The notes beneath the pieces are model-generated. The model was given only the letters and a program-made list of their open reading frames with translations, searched no databases and had not been told where the DNA came from. A DNA stretch of 64,000 nucleotides. Source: Neckera pumila (taxonomy: Eukaryota; Streptophyta; Bryopsida; Hypnales; Neckeraceae). This document shows positions 25,501 to 34,699 of the stretch, piece by piece. A program made the translations under genes and the position numbers. The stretch covers positions 46,191,022-46,255,021 of the forward strand of contig OZ018408.1 in NCBI GenBank assembly GCA_963969595.1, read 5' to 3'. The number at the start of each line of letters is the position of its first letter. Position 1 is the stretch's first letter.

Positions 25501-26369
25501 TCGTTCAGGATCTCTCAGAATTAAATTTTCAACTGTTGCTCGAACTCCTGGTGGAAGCTAGCTCATTATTACCGTCAGTGATCAGAGGTACTACCGTCCA
25601 GAGTCAGGTATGTTCTTCTACAGCTTGTGAATCGGTGACTGTTTAGTTAGTGATATTTGCTTTAGGAAATCAAACTAAACGTCAGTTTCGTTGAAGTGGC
25701 TCGATTCCAACGACCAAAATTGTAACTTACAATAGGTCTAAAATCTAGGACTGGTAGGGATTTATATTTCAGAGCAGTTGTTCTGAAACGTGCCAAAGTA
25801 TTGGATTACCGCCAATTTAACGAAATTGACGTTACTAATGGTGATTCTCAGCACTTGCAGTGAGTTTTCTTTCATATTTCTTTCCAAAGAAGATGAAGCT
25901 AATGGTGCTTCATTTGTAGTTAGGAAAAGAATTTTAGTCAGCCTTGGGAAATTGACGTGATCGCATTAATTCTTGTACCTGTAGAACTGACAGGTGGTAT
26001 TTGAGGATATTGCTAATTCAATGAACGAGTGTCCCTGGCACAAGGCCACAGCTTCCAAAGTGTAATTGATGCGTTCTGCAGGTCACAATACAGTATTTAA
26101 GTGTCCTGCATTTGAATACCACGGTATGCTCTCCAGTTTCTCTGAAACCGGGACTCTGCAATTAAATCTTTGAAACCGGAAAGTTACTATGGTTTGCATT
26201 CGCTGCTCCTGGACATAGTTTGTAGTATAGAAATTCTGTAAACTTGAACTCATTTTATTTAATTAGACCTAAGTAATTACGGACGTACTCTTGAATGAAG
26301 TTATCATGTACAGGTCAACACATGTTTGAGTTGAACTTCAATCAAACAGATCCAAAGGACCCAGAGTAA
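13500..26369 (+). CDS. Unidentified multi-exon protein gene (at least 11 exons)
   Basis: Exons inferred from open frame plus GT-AG sites: 13500-13574, (one unresolved), 14112-14219, 14407-14589, 15576-15682, 19667-19776, 24015-24075, 24359-24516, 24634-24700, 25431 or 25452-25607, 26082-26123, and a last exon from 26314. Intron phases match at eight consecutive junctions from 14219 onward. The gap is between exon 1 (ends phase 0) and 14112 (needs phase 1), where an exon is missing. The product would be about 360-400 residues, soluble, with no signal peptide or membrane segment seen. It is Ser/Leu/Gln-rich with amphipathic helices (HPKLAEKILQQFSALLWQQ; NFQLLLELLVEASSLLPSVI). I do not recognise the family. 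Two large introns of about 4 kb carry short inverted-repeat elements. The gene lies in a CpG-richer island, consistent with an active, unmethylated locus. Confidence 0.7.
13575..14111 (+). other. Region that should hold the missing exon 2
   Basis: Phase requires an exon that enters at phase 0 and leaves at phase 1. A candidate acceptor is TTGCAG at about 13710, followed by an open frame reading WQGDVETTSWTNGPNWLLSL. The tandem duplication 13727-14080 overlaps it, so the choice of donor is unclear. Confidence 0.35.
13727..14080. repeat. 180-bp tandem duplication
   Basis: The segment starting CCACATCTTGGACTA at 13727 repeats from 13907 with a few differences (for example TTCGTCTAGACG against TTCACCTAGACG). 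Both copies keep overlapping open frames. It lies between exons 1 and 3 of the unidentified gene. Confidence 0.9.
14112..14219 (+). CDS. Exon 3 of the unidentified gene
   Basis: The acceptor AACTGCAG precedes 14112. The frame AEQDCHWKIDDITELPLSHI... stays open for 35 codons and ends GAT G|GTACCT. It enters and leaves in phase 1, matching the next exon. Confidence 0.6.
14407..14589 (+). CDS. Exon 4 of the unidentified gene
   Basis: The acceptor TATTACAG precedes 14407. It encodes EEMVHGISFLAHRPAETVFT and, further on, LKSWHGRLSPDIEAHISKLD, and ends CTC G|GTACTC. It is 183 bases, phase 1 to phase 1. The other frames contain stops, so this frame is well supported. Confidence 0.65.
15576..15682 (+). 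CDS. Exon 5 of the unidentified gene
   Basis: The acceptor TTTGTGCAG precedes 15576. The only open frame reads NTFSLLQESIGAPRVGDSRN and ends SRQCLQ at CAG|GTATTG. Entry phase 1, exit phase 0. The hydrophilic middle looks like a linker. Confidence 0.65.
16119..16255. mobile_element. Short intronic inverted-repeat element, copy 1
   Basis: About 137 bp with ends GACAATTTCGTTAGATTGAC and the inverse of GTCAATTTCGTTAAATTGGC. It contains the shared core 'AAGGTCTAAAATGTAGAAC' and 'ATACCGCCAATTTAACGAAA'. It lies in the intron after exon 5. Confidence 0.6.
17165..17323. mobile_element. Short intronic inverted-repeat element, copy 2
   Basis: Diverged copy with 'GTAAATTTCGTTAGAGTGG' at the left, the core 'AAAGGTCTCAAAATCTAGGA' and 'GTACCGCCAGTTGAAAGATG' at the right. 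Same intron as copy 1. Confidence 0.5.
18568..18771. mobile_element. Short intronic inverted-repeat element, copy 3 (diverged)
   Basis: Contains 'TTTCAGAGTGCCGAAATTGT', 'AGAGCTTTGTGCAGATG' and, at the right, 'CCAGTTCAACGAAATTGTCG'. It is longer than the other copies and the boundaries are approximate. Confidence 0.4.
19667..19776 (+). CDS. Exon 6 of the unidentified gene
   Basis: The acceptor GGCCTTGCAG precedes 19667. The frame ETYLTVVGISHLEHPKLAEK, then ILQQFSALLWQQIVTIL, ends ATC CT|GTGAGT, a consensus donor. Entry phase 0, exit phase 2. The segment is predicted amphipathic helix. The flanking introns are about 4.0 and 4.2 kb. Confidence 0.72.
20310..20475. mobile_element. Short intronic inverted-repeat element, copy 4
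   Basis: Left end 'TGTCAATTGGCAATATGCC'; right end 'CACCGGTCTAACAAAATTGA'. The interior shares 'AAAAATTGTGACATA' and 'CCATGCCAAAGTAATGGAGT' with the other copies. It lies in the intron after exon 6. Confidence 0.5.
24015..24075 (+). CDS. Exon 7 of the unidentified gene
   Basis: The acceptor TTTTGTGCAG precedes 24015. One base completes the split Leu codon from exon 6, then VHGQQFVSAGGMACFNQYLQ ends at CAG|GTACGT. A short 61-base exon with strong sites on both sides. Confidence 0.68.
24359..24516 (+). CDS. Exon 8 of the unidentified gene
   Basis: The acceptor GTCACTAG precedes 24359. There are 52 open codons beginning RNDFIPMRRVSLTICQAQQ and closing with DDRIASFTAAQERRW, the final codon being split. 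The segment is strongly basic and Gln-rich. The donor is TG|GTAATT. Entry phase 0, exit phase 2. Confidence 0.68.
24634..24700 (+). CDS. Exon 9 of the unidentified gene
   Basis: The acceptor CAGTGCAG precedes 24634. It reads LLKKESKLATMPAQLTSGLV and ends AAT AAG|GTGTGG. The 117-bp intron before it and the phase 2 entry fit exon 8 exactly. Confidence 0.66.
25431..25607 (+). CDS. Exon 10 of the unidentified gene (start uncertain)
   Basis: The open frame ends GTCCAGAGTCAG|GTATGT at 25607 and encodes KSFVQDLSELNFQLLLELLV then EASSLLPSVIRG, a clear leucine-rich helix. Acceptors in the right phase exist at 25430 (GGTAAG) and 25451 (TGTAAG); neither is strong. A shorter exon starting after TTCGTTCAG near 25510 is also possible. 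Confidence 0.6.
25678..25836. mobile_element. Short intronic inverted-repeat element, copy 5 (best preserved)
   Basis: Ends AACGTCAGTTTCGTTGAAGT and the inverse of AACGTCAATTTCGTTAAATT. Core 'AATAGGTCTAAAATCTAGGA' and 'GTTCTGAAACGTGCCAAAGT'. About 159 bp, within the intron after exon 10. Confidence 0.65.
26082..26123 (+). CDS. Exon 11 of the unidentified gene
   Basis: The acceptor TTCTGCAG precedes 26082. VTIQYLSVLHLNTT ends at ACG|GTATGC, phase 0 to 0. An alternative weak donor at 26101/26102 would leave phase 1 and would join the longer terminal frame of the next exon. Confidence 0.55.
26314..26369 (+). CDS. Last exon of the unidentified gene (two possible frames)
   Basis: The acceptor ATGTACAG precedes 26314. 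Joined in phase 0 it gives VNTCLS and a stop at 26332-26334. Joined in phase 1 it gives QHMFELNFNQTDPKDPE and a stop at 26367-26369. The second reads more like a protein terminus but needs either the weak donor at 26102 or an unseen exon. Confidence 0.45.
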
Positions 26370-27207
26370 TGAGTTGTTACAGATAATTTAACATTTCACT
26401 TGGATTTGGCTTGCAACGGATTCCATGTATTGTTTTTGTGGCATGAAGACGAGCAGGATAAGGGCCGCTTCGATTCGCTGTTGATATATTTCTGTAGACG
26501 AACGCTAGGATTCTCGAGTGTCACTTCAAATCTATATTTGGACAAGAAAGTTTGCCACTCTTGTTCTCACAATTTAAAGGAGACTTGCAGACATATGCCA
26601 AGGACGCCAATGTCTTTTCGTGACTGCAGAAACCTTTCCACAAGTTAACAAAGTATACACGTCCGGAAGAGCTTAAATGGAAAGGATTACATATGCTGCA
26701 CAGTCTGTTTTTTTTGCAGTAGTTGTTTCGCTAGCATTGGAAATTCTTAGAAAAGTTGCGTGCATTCCATAACATACTTTCTCATAGGACCTCGCTTCGG
26801 ACACAGTTCTGAAGACACTCCCAGTAGCTTGCAACTTCACTCACATTACTGCATAGCTTGTAATGTAATGTATAGATTCTGGGGATAGCAACTACTTACA
26901 GTTCAAATGTGCTTTGATTGCTGAACAGTTTTGCAGTAGTGTGAAGCATCAATTTTCCTGCTTGCTAGTCGATGTTAAGAGAACTTTTTCAATTGTTACT
27001 GGTGATATGTATAAATATTGTTGCACCGTCACAACTCGCCATCAACCGTAGATAACGACTTTAGACAATCGATTTCACTGCAACGCAAGGTTTGCCTGAA
27101 AGAAAACAGGCATGACCAGAGAACACATGGATTTCCTCGGAATATTGAAGCTTCTTGGATTGCACAGAACTGACAAGCAAGAGGATAAACACAGGGAGAT
27201 CGGGAAT

Positions 27208-27342
27208 GTGATACCGGGGGGGTCTAATATTCAACATGTAACTTCACCCCACCCCCCACCCCCACCTAAATCTTTCTTTATACAAGAAATTCCAGGGGGG
27301 GTGAAGTTATATGCTGAATATTATGCCCCCCCCGGTATCACC
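27208..27342. repeat. Long imperfect hairpin ending in GTGATACC and G-runs
   Basis: Left arm GTGATACCGGGGGGGTCTAA through AACTTCACCCC; the right arm is its complement from about 27297 (GGGGTGAAGTTATATGCTGA) to GGTATCAC. The arms are about 43 bases with few mismatches and the loop is about 45 bases, C-rich then T-rich. It could be a miniature transposon or a transcription-stalling structure about 1 kb after the unidentified gene. Confidence 0.8.
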
Positions 27343-30300
27343 CTGCCGTTCTTCCTGTGAATTTAGTTGGACAATTATCCATTCTGTATGGATAATGGCT
27401 CCATATCTGGATGCGTCCCTCCATATTGTTTTTATTGGCTAAAGGAGGAAAACCAGGTACACGGAAGTGGGTTTAAATTTCTGAATGCATTAACTGATGC
27501 AGCAGAACAGTTGTAATTACGAGACTGAGCATGTACTGAGCCCGTTAAAAGTCGTGTTCCACGCGTACACGCTTGAGTACAGCAAGTGTCATCAGTCACA
27601 TTTCCTGACATTCCAGGAGCTGTCACAAAAATCTAGTAACTATGAAATAAAGAAGACAATTACAAGAACTGGCACAGTTTCTGTATATTAAGTGAAAAGA
27701 ATATGGCAATGCACAAGCACGTAAGTTACGTTTACCAGACAGGATAACGTATGCCAAGAGAGTGAAGAGACTTGTACAACACTGCTGCTTAAATCTCACA
27801 GATATAGTCAATGGGCATCTGGAAGGAACATGTGAGAAATTGAATCTTTAACCAAGACCTCCAGAAAAAGAATATTATTGCAAGCCTACAATGAACATTC
27901 TTCAAAGAAACTCCGAACATTTCGGCACACTGCAAGCTAAGGCGACATCTGCACTTGTAGGCAGACCAGGAAACTAACGTGAGGAAAGAGTCCAAACAAT
28001 TCTCTGATCAATTCATTTGCACTCCATTAAAGAGAAGTTTATTCAATAATTTACCAAAACACTCACTCAAAAATCTGGACTGAATGACTGAAAAAACTGA
28101 AACTCCGACTACGTACAACCGCTAGACATAACTGACTCGCTGACTCGATTAGACAGCATCTATAAAATCTAAAACGGTGAGTCTGGGAGAAAGCATGTGT
28201 ACTGATATGAAGAAACTTACAAGCTTGGCGACAGCGGGAGAGGGCACGCAAGAACACAGCCATGTTTCGTACATGAGAGCATTCCAGCGTGCTCTCTCTC
28301 GTTGTCACCGATTTAGGTAGACATCAGAGTTAAGGCCTGCCAACACAATCACGTGTTCGCCAAGCTAACCATCACTACAACTGAACTCCACCGCTGGAAT
28401 CATCCCAAAACATCGGTCTGGGTGAGAAAGAAGCTTCGCCCAGCACCAATCAGAGCTAGTAAGCTTCGTATCGATCACATACGGAACCCGAAAGAGAGAG
28501 CAGCCTGCAGAGCCCAGTGATGAGAGTCTGAAGAAGTGAGGAGAATGTTTATTGAAGCGGCACCAGAAGCCATTTATGCAAATGGGAGACAAGGGTTTCA
28601 CAAAGACGTTGGCTGCGAGGGTGGGCCCTGACCTGCCTGCCCAGGTAGGAAGAGAAAGAGGGAGAGAGATCGGATTAATAATATTGGGCTAGCGGTGCTG
28701 AGCCAACTTAAAGGCATCTGAACCGCAGTAAAAAAGATCATCGCTTGAACCTTTTGGTGCTGCGGTGAAAATGGAGTGCCCAATGTAGGAATATTTTGAG
28801 ATTCACAGTTACGTGATTTGGGGAACCTTTCGCGCTTAGTCGTCTGGAATTCGGGAACTGCGGGACCCAAGCCGGATCACCACGAAGTTAAGACCACACA
28901 AGGTTGACTGCAGATGAGGACAGATGAACCACGCGGATAAACACTGGTTTTCTTATTACTCAGTGTCAAGTGGTCCCAAATGCGATTTTCATAATTTGCT
29001 CAAGTTGCTAAAAACACGGCTACATGTTCAAATTTAACACAGCATTATTAGTACACATTTTGGGTAGCAAGAAAAAAAGACTTGGTAGAAGCTTCGATTG
29101 CTAAATTTAGCCACGTTTGTGAGCACTGCTAGTTACCACCAGCAAGTGAGAGCACCTGCTGTACTAACTGGCGCTGTGGTCGTTTTTTCAACAGGAAATG
29201 GGTCATCTCCCAGTGAGGTCAAGTTCTGGAATGCGAAATTAATGACCAAGGAACAGTGGTGCCTTGCATGCGAGGGAGAAGTAGCCCGCCCAGGCAGCCA
29301 GGCAGGCAGCGGGTCCGTCAGAGCAAGAAAACGGCTGCTGCAACTGCAGAGCGTTCTTTACTGCCTGGCTCCGAAAATGGTTAAAAAATGGCTCTTAACC
29401 AGACAGTGCAGTTTTGTAGAATGTGTACCAGAGATGGCGACCTTATTACGCGGGGCCTTACGTTTCATCAAGTCCGGCGCCATCGTTAGACAGCAGGCTC
29501 TGCTGCCAGGAGTCGAAGCTCATCACTCACTCCACCCCTCTCATCATGAGGCAGTCTGGAACATGGGTCCAGAGCAGAGCTCACAAAGTCGACGACGACA
29601 TTTTTATATGACCCACAGCAGTACTTACCATCGAAGGGCCTCAGAAGGACTTCACAGCAGCCACGGCAGAGGAAAGCAAGCAATCCGTCACATTCGATAC
29701 TTACCTTGCTGGCTGGCTGGCGAGTGGGTTCAGTAACTTATTTCCCAATCACCTCTAAACCGCCCCTGTCTCTGTTGAACCCTGTCCATGCAAAGTGAGG
29801 CACCCTCACTTCCCAAAGGTGATTGATTTTCCCCTTTCACATCGCAATTGAAGCCGCTGCAGACAGGACAACGACTGAGTGCTTCTAGTATGTGACTTCT
29901 AACTGGAGGTCCTCATCCAAACCAGCAACAAGTTAACTATCACAACATTAGTCTCCTTTCGTCTGGCCCATTTTAATTCACACCTTCGTTTGAACCTTCA
30001 CCTAAGAAATACCAGGTCACACGAAAAAGCTAAAATTAAAGCCTCACAAGTGCAAATCTTCCATAGTAACTTCTGCACGACCTCCCTCAATCCAACTTGA
30101 CCTTCAAGGTCACAAATTCTCCCCAAAAAAAAAGACTTGTGTGACTTTTTAGGATTGATAAGGCCCACTTGGTAATGCAAAATCCCTGTTGACAGAACAT
30201 GGACAAAATGTCATCGAATAAATTTGGGAAAATATATATGTATACATATGCCATCCACAGATGAATTGGAAAGGTCAGCATAAGTCAATAGGGAAAGTGG

Positions 30301-30700
30301 CTCCAGCAAGTTATCGTGTTCGATGTCATCAACCGTCAAGAAAGAAAGAGCAGTTCCCGTCTAGCAAGTAGCAAGAGCGAAAGAAGGCAAAGTTTGGGGA
30401 TGCCTGCATTGGGCCTGGTGCTGGAGTGGGGTCACAAACCCGGTCACAAAGCAAAGAGCCAAAGACAGCTCACCTAGTGCAGGGTCATCGCCATCAGTTG
30501 AGTCCGTCCCAATCAGGCCAGCACTCTAGTCTATACCTTATAGAAAAGTTAATATTACTGTAACTTGCACTGGTGGCTGGCCTGCCAATGCAAGCACGCA
30601 ATTGCTTGCTTGCTTGCTGGAGTAGCTTCAGTGTAGTTCGGCGCCACCTTCCGTTCAGATCCCACCAGAAGCGGAAGCGGAGTCATTCTCAGGTTGTTTT
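27343..30700. other. CpG-richer non-coding stretch downstream of the gene
   Basis: Composition stays gene-like, with GC-rich patches near 28.6 and 29.3 kb. No spliced or intact gene was established on either strand. It could hold the promoter and 5' exons of a gene read to the left, or a non-coding transcript. Confidence 0.35.
29098..29736 (+). CDS. Hypothetical 212-residue open frame
   Basis: The longest uninterrupted non-repetitive frame in the window, in a GC-richer patch where long frames arise more easily by chance. It starts MLNLATFVSTASYHQQ and ends LPCWLAGEWVQ. Composition is Arg/His/Ser-rich with no recognised domain, signal peptide or membrane segment. An overlapping minus-strand frame is also open. 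Probably not a real protein. Confidence 0.15.
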   Translation: MLNLATFVSTASYHQQVRAPAVLTGAVVVFSTGNGSSPSEVKFWNAKLMTKEQWCLACEGEVARPGSQAGSGSVRARKRLLQLQSVLYCLAPKMVKKWLLTRQCSFVECVPEMATLLRGALRFIKSGAIVRQQALLPGVEAHHSLHPSHHEAVWNMGPEQSSQSRRRHFYMTHSSTYHRRASEGLHSSHGRGKQAIRHIRYLPCWLAGEWVQ

Positions 30701-31273
30701 TTTTCATTTCATTTAGGCAGTACAGAAAACGACATTCTCTGGAAGCATGAAGCTACTTACATCCTTAAAAATGGATGAAACTTGCAATTTGTGGATGAAA
30801 TTTCATTTATTCATCCAAAATGATGTACATTCATCCAAATTTGAGCGATCCCACCCAAGAGTGTGGTAGCAAACACGCGATTTTTGGATTCTCAAATTGT
30901 GCCATTTCTTTATACAGAAATTGAGCAGATTATTTTTTATTGCTTTTGAGTGATTTTTTGCTCAAAAAAAAAAACCTGGTCATTCTCTCACTTGTGCTCA
31001 CGCTAGCTCACCTATTTTTGTTTACACAAGATGACCTGTCCTACTCACACTCCAATGACTTTGATGAGTAAATTGAAATGGTTTAAGGATACTATTAATA
31101 TTGTACCCTTATGGCATAGTCTACACATTGATGCCGAATGATTAATTAAAATTTCAAAAGTAGCTTTGGCACTTCAAAAATTCAATTTTAAGAATTCAAT
31201 ATTATATTAAAAAAAAAACCACAATATTCGGCAACTAGCTTCAAAAGCTACTTTAATTTGATGTGCACATAGT

Positions 31274-31985
31274 TGAGAAAGACAAACTTTTTATACAAAT
31301 GGGGTGGCAGGAGGTAAAACAACCCTCATGGTAGTTATAGGATATGTAAATGGTGAGAATTAGTAAGAACTTCATTGCTTGTAGTTAAGTCAAAAGCATG
31401 AATTGTGTTCAAAGTAGAATTTCAAACCTCATTTAGGTAGTGCAGGATAACTTTTTTCAAAAAACTTTGAACTAGGTTACTCCTTAAAGGACACAGCTCC
31501 CTATGAAGTAGTCACCAAAATGCTTGGATTATTGGACCAATAGATGTATTTCTTCTTTCTATAGTAAACAGTCAAGTCATCCATTATCCGCTTTCCGGCC
31601 TTAGCATCTTATAAGGGTTAATGAAGGAACTTCATCTCCAAAAATCCATTTGAGATTTTGAACCTCCAATAAAAAATTATGGACAAATTTCAGAGAGAGA
31701 TTAGAACTTAGAAGGAAAATTTTCTTTGACATTTTCAAACATTTTCTTTGAATTTTGTCCATAATATTTTTTTGGAGGCTCAAAATCAAAAACAAGTTTT
31801 TGAAAATGAAAGTAAGATTGATTTCTCAACTTTTTCTAGTTCAAAATTTTTTGAAGAAAATTATTCTACTATGCCAAAATGAGGTCTAAAATTCTACTTT
31901 GACTACAATTTCTACATTTTGATAATGAATTGTCATGCTCTCATCTTCAAATTATCTCATATCCTTTGAAGATTCATGACACAAA
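31274..31985. mobile_element. Fold-back element, copy 1 (diverged)
   Basis: Two long arms are inverted around about 31700. Shared landmarks with the copy at 47001 include AAAAAATTATGGACAAATTT in the left arm, TTTGTCCATAAT in the right arm, GAGGTCTAAAATTCTACTTT and 'ACCTCATTTAGGTAGTGCAG'. The arms have diverged more here than in copy 2. No coding capacity is visible. Confidence 0.65.
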
Positions 31986-32664
31986 ATGGATTTCATTATA
32001 AAAACAACTCCTTCACCCTTCATCCTCACTACATGTCAATGCAAAAATTTCTTTAGTTTGTCATCAAAAATTTCCCTTGATGGAAGATGGTCTTTGGACT
32101 TTACTTTGGACTTTCTGACTAACATTGGACATTTTCATTTTTAACAGCAACTTGGTCATTTAATTCTTATTAAATTTGGCAATTTTTCTTTTTTCTTTTC
32201 TTTTCTTTTTGGCATTCTTAAAATAATTATTTTTTGCCAATCCTACTTTATGGGTACGATAAAACAAAAGTAATTGGAAGAATGTTTTTTTTAATTATTA
32301 AAACTATAATATGAAAATTTGAGATTAATTTTCATTATACAATTTTATTTGTTATTGAAGTATAATGAATTTCCTTGGCTTGTCAAAGAAAATGGCAATC
32401 AAGTAGTCATAGATCCATCCTTTCAAGGTATATAGATCAAATCTTTTTCAGGGGTCTTGGAGATTAAATGTAAAATTATCTGGCATTTAGTTAATTATAC
32501 TTGAAATCAATAATAAGCCATGGCCCTATTTGCCTTTTCTTTCTTTTTTGAAATGAAGGAATTGTTTCAAAAACAACAATGATATAACCAATGTTTTATG
32601 AAATGTTAGTATTTTATTATAATTGTTTATTCAAAAAAATTCTCATTTTTTAAAACCAATTTAA

Positions 32665-33946
32665 TTCCTAAAGTCCCAAGAGTCTCCTTAGGGGATTCTA
32701 GAAAGTTATAACCAGAGCTTTTGTTTTTGGCAATAGTTCTCCAGATTTATGAGAATTGTCATCACTTTGGCTCTGTCCCTCCAAATATTGACCTCTGTTG
32801 TGAGGCCAATAGAGGGGACACAAGTCAAAAAAAAATCCCTGGTTATGGTAGGTATCATTAGTCTCAATTGACAAGATTTTGTAAAACCTTTTTTTTCAAG
32901 ATAGGAAAATTAATTTGCTTTTGGGGAATATAATTTTTATTTCAATCGGTGCCTAGGAGCAAAAGTTATGCTGTAATAAGCCCAAAATAAGCGAGTGCAA
33001 GCAAAAAAAAATTTAATTTTTAAATTTTTAAAAATATATATTTCTTGTAGATTATATTTTTGTCTATGTTGAAAGATTTTATTGTTTCCATTTGGATAAG
33101 GGATGTGAAATTTATGCAACTTCCTGCATAGTGGGCAATCTTAGCAAATTCTTAAGAAACTAATGTGATGGATCCATTCAAGAATTCAATTTTGACAATA
33201 AAAATAAAATAAAATTGTACATGGTATAGTCTGCTTTCTAGAACAATCTCATCATTGGGATTTAGTGTATTTCAATTCCATCTCAAAGCTAATAGCAAAT
33301 TAGTTTTTCCTTCTATCAATCATATACCTACTTTGACTTGACAACTTTTTAAAGAACAAAAATCATAGGAGAAGATAAAGGGTGAATTTTTTTTCCAAAC
33401 TTTCAATTCAATTCTTCAATTTTAAAAAAATTTAAATTTACAATCTGTAGTACAAAAATTTGAAGTTAAGAGGATACAAAGCCTTATAACCTAGTCATGT
33501 TAGCATTAGAGGGGATTTGGCCCTCCCAAAGGGCTGCAAGTTCCCGACTGCAGGAAACCCTCTATAGTGTGATGTAGCCAAAGTTTGGCCACGTCACTTT
33601 TTATTTATTTTTTATTTATTTTTGTAATTAGGATTTTGACAGCAGCCCAGTGTTCCTTCCCTGCATCGAGAAGAGATTGGGGAACGGGCCTGAAACAACC
33701 CTTTACTACCCCCAATAACATCTAATGAAACAAAAAAACTTGTTTTCTTCGCTTTAAAGGCTTATATTTTATAATCGATACAATCACAATTTTTGAAGTT
33801 TCTTCTTAAAATTCTCATAGTAGTCTAATGCAAGATCCTATGTTTGGATATGCAAAAGAAACAAATGTTTAAAATTTTTGTTGTTTGCATTGAAAATAGT
33901 AATTTTGAGTGTTTTTTGATGAAAAAACGGCCTTGGGACTTGAGGA
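32665..33946 (-). mobile_element. T4 element, copy c, carrying a nested CATTAG element
   Basis: Bounded by TTAA at 32661-32664 and 33947-33950. The inverted ends are TTCCTAAAGTCCCA and TCCTCAAGTCCCA. In reverse orientation it shows the family landmarks AAACATAGGATCTTGCATTA and 'GAGCAAAAGTTATGCTG'. The CATTAG copy at 33504-33727 interrupts it, so this T4 copy is the older of the two. Removing the insert leaves about 1058 bp against the usual 920. Confidence 0.75.
33504..33727. mobile_element. CATTAG inverted-repeat element, copy 2
   Basis: 224 bp from CATTAGAGGGGATTTGG to AACATCTAATG. It shares 'GGGGAACGGGCCTGAAA' and 'AGCCAAAGTTTGGCCACGTC' with the other copies. It is nested inside T4 copy c. 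Confidence 0.78.
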
Positions 33947-34569
33947 TTAAAATAACCAATTTGTTTTGCCTATGCTCTTATTTATATTTATTCAATACCA
34001 ATCATTAGGCAAACTGCAACAATAACATTTCGAATCTAGTTAAGCCATCAATCAAATTGTTTCATGAAATAAATCTCACTATATTAAGTGGCCCATAACT
34101 TCTGTGAGCATTTTAAGTTCCCAAGCTCCTACATTGTTGTGACTTATCCTTGTTAACCCTCGCTCACCCTTGTTCACCCTTTCTAAAAGGTAGGAAGCTT
34201 ATAGTTGTAAGAAATCTTTTAGATTTGCTAACGCTCACAAAGTGTAATCAACCCTTTCTTCAAGTTCATAATGCCAAGTTTGGTTATCAAGGTAGATTTG
34301 TCACCAATTCATTGAATAGTCAAAAAAGTGTTATAACTCATAACGCAGTCCCTCTTTCTATACCCTTAGATTTGCAAAAAGTAACGATACGAATGTTTGT
34401 GATGAATTATTAGACTTGATATTATATCCATAAAAGTGTTCTTGACAATAACATGTGAGGCTTGATAAGATGATGTGATTTGCATGCCCAAACTATTCCC
34501 ATGTTGGCCAACCACGTTTGTGGAATCATTTGTAGAGTTGAAAAGACGTCTTGTTTACAATGCCAGGTT

Positions 34570-34678
34570 CTACACTGAATTGTGCAATTAGGTTGCCCTA
34601 GACTATAGTTGACCATATCTGAAAGTGTTAGATATGAGAAATTAGTGTGGGGCAACCTAATTGCACAATTCAGTGTAG
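34570..34678. repeat. 29-bp perfect inverted repeat with 51-bp spacer
   Basis: The arms 34570-34598 (starting CTACACTGAATTGTGCAATT) and 34650-34678 are exact complements. The spacer contains no recognised feature. It could be a tiny element or a hairpin RNA source. Confidence 0.9.
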
Positions 34679-34699
34679 TAGTCTACAGCCCAACATTCC

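Noticed and set aside
28320..28573. A minus-strand start MASGAASINILLTSS with apparent following exons
   Set aside because: Joining the pieces would need introns of about 65 and 33 bases, too short for plants. The first frame closes after about 32 codons.
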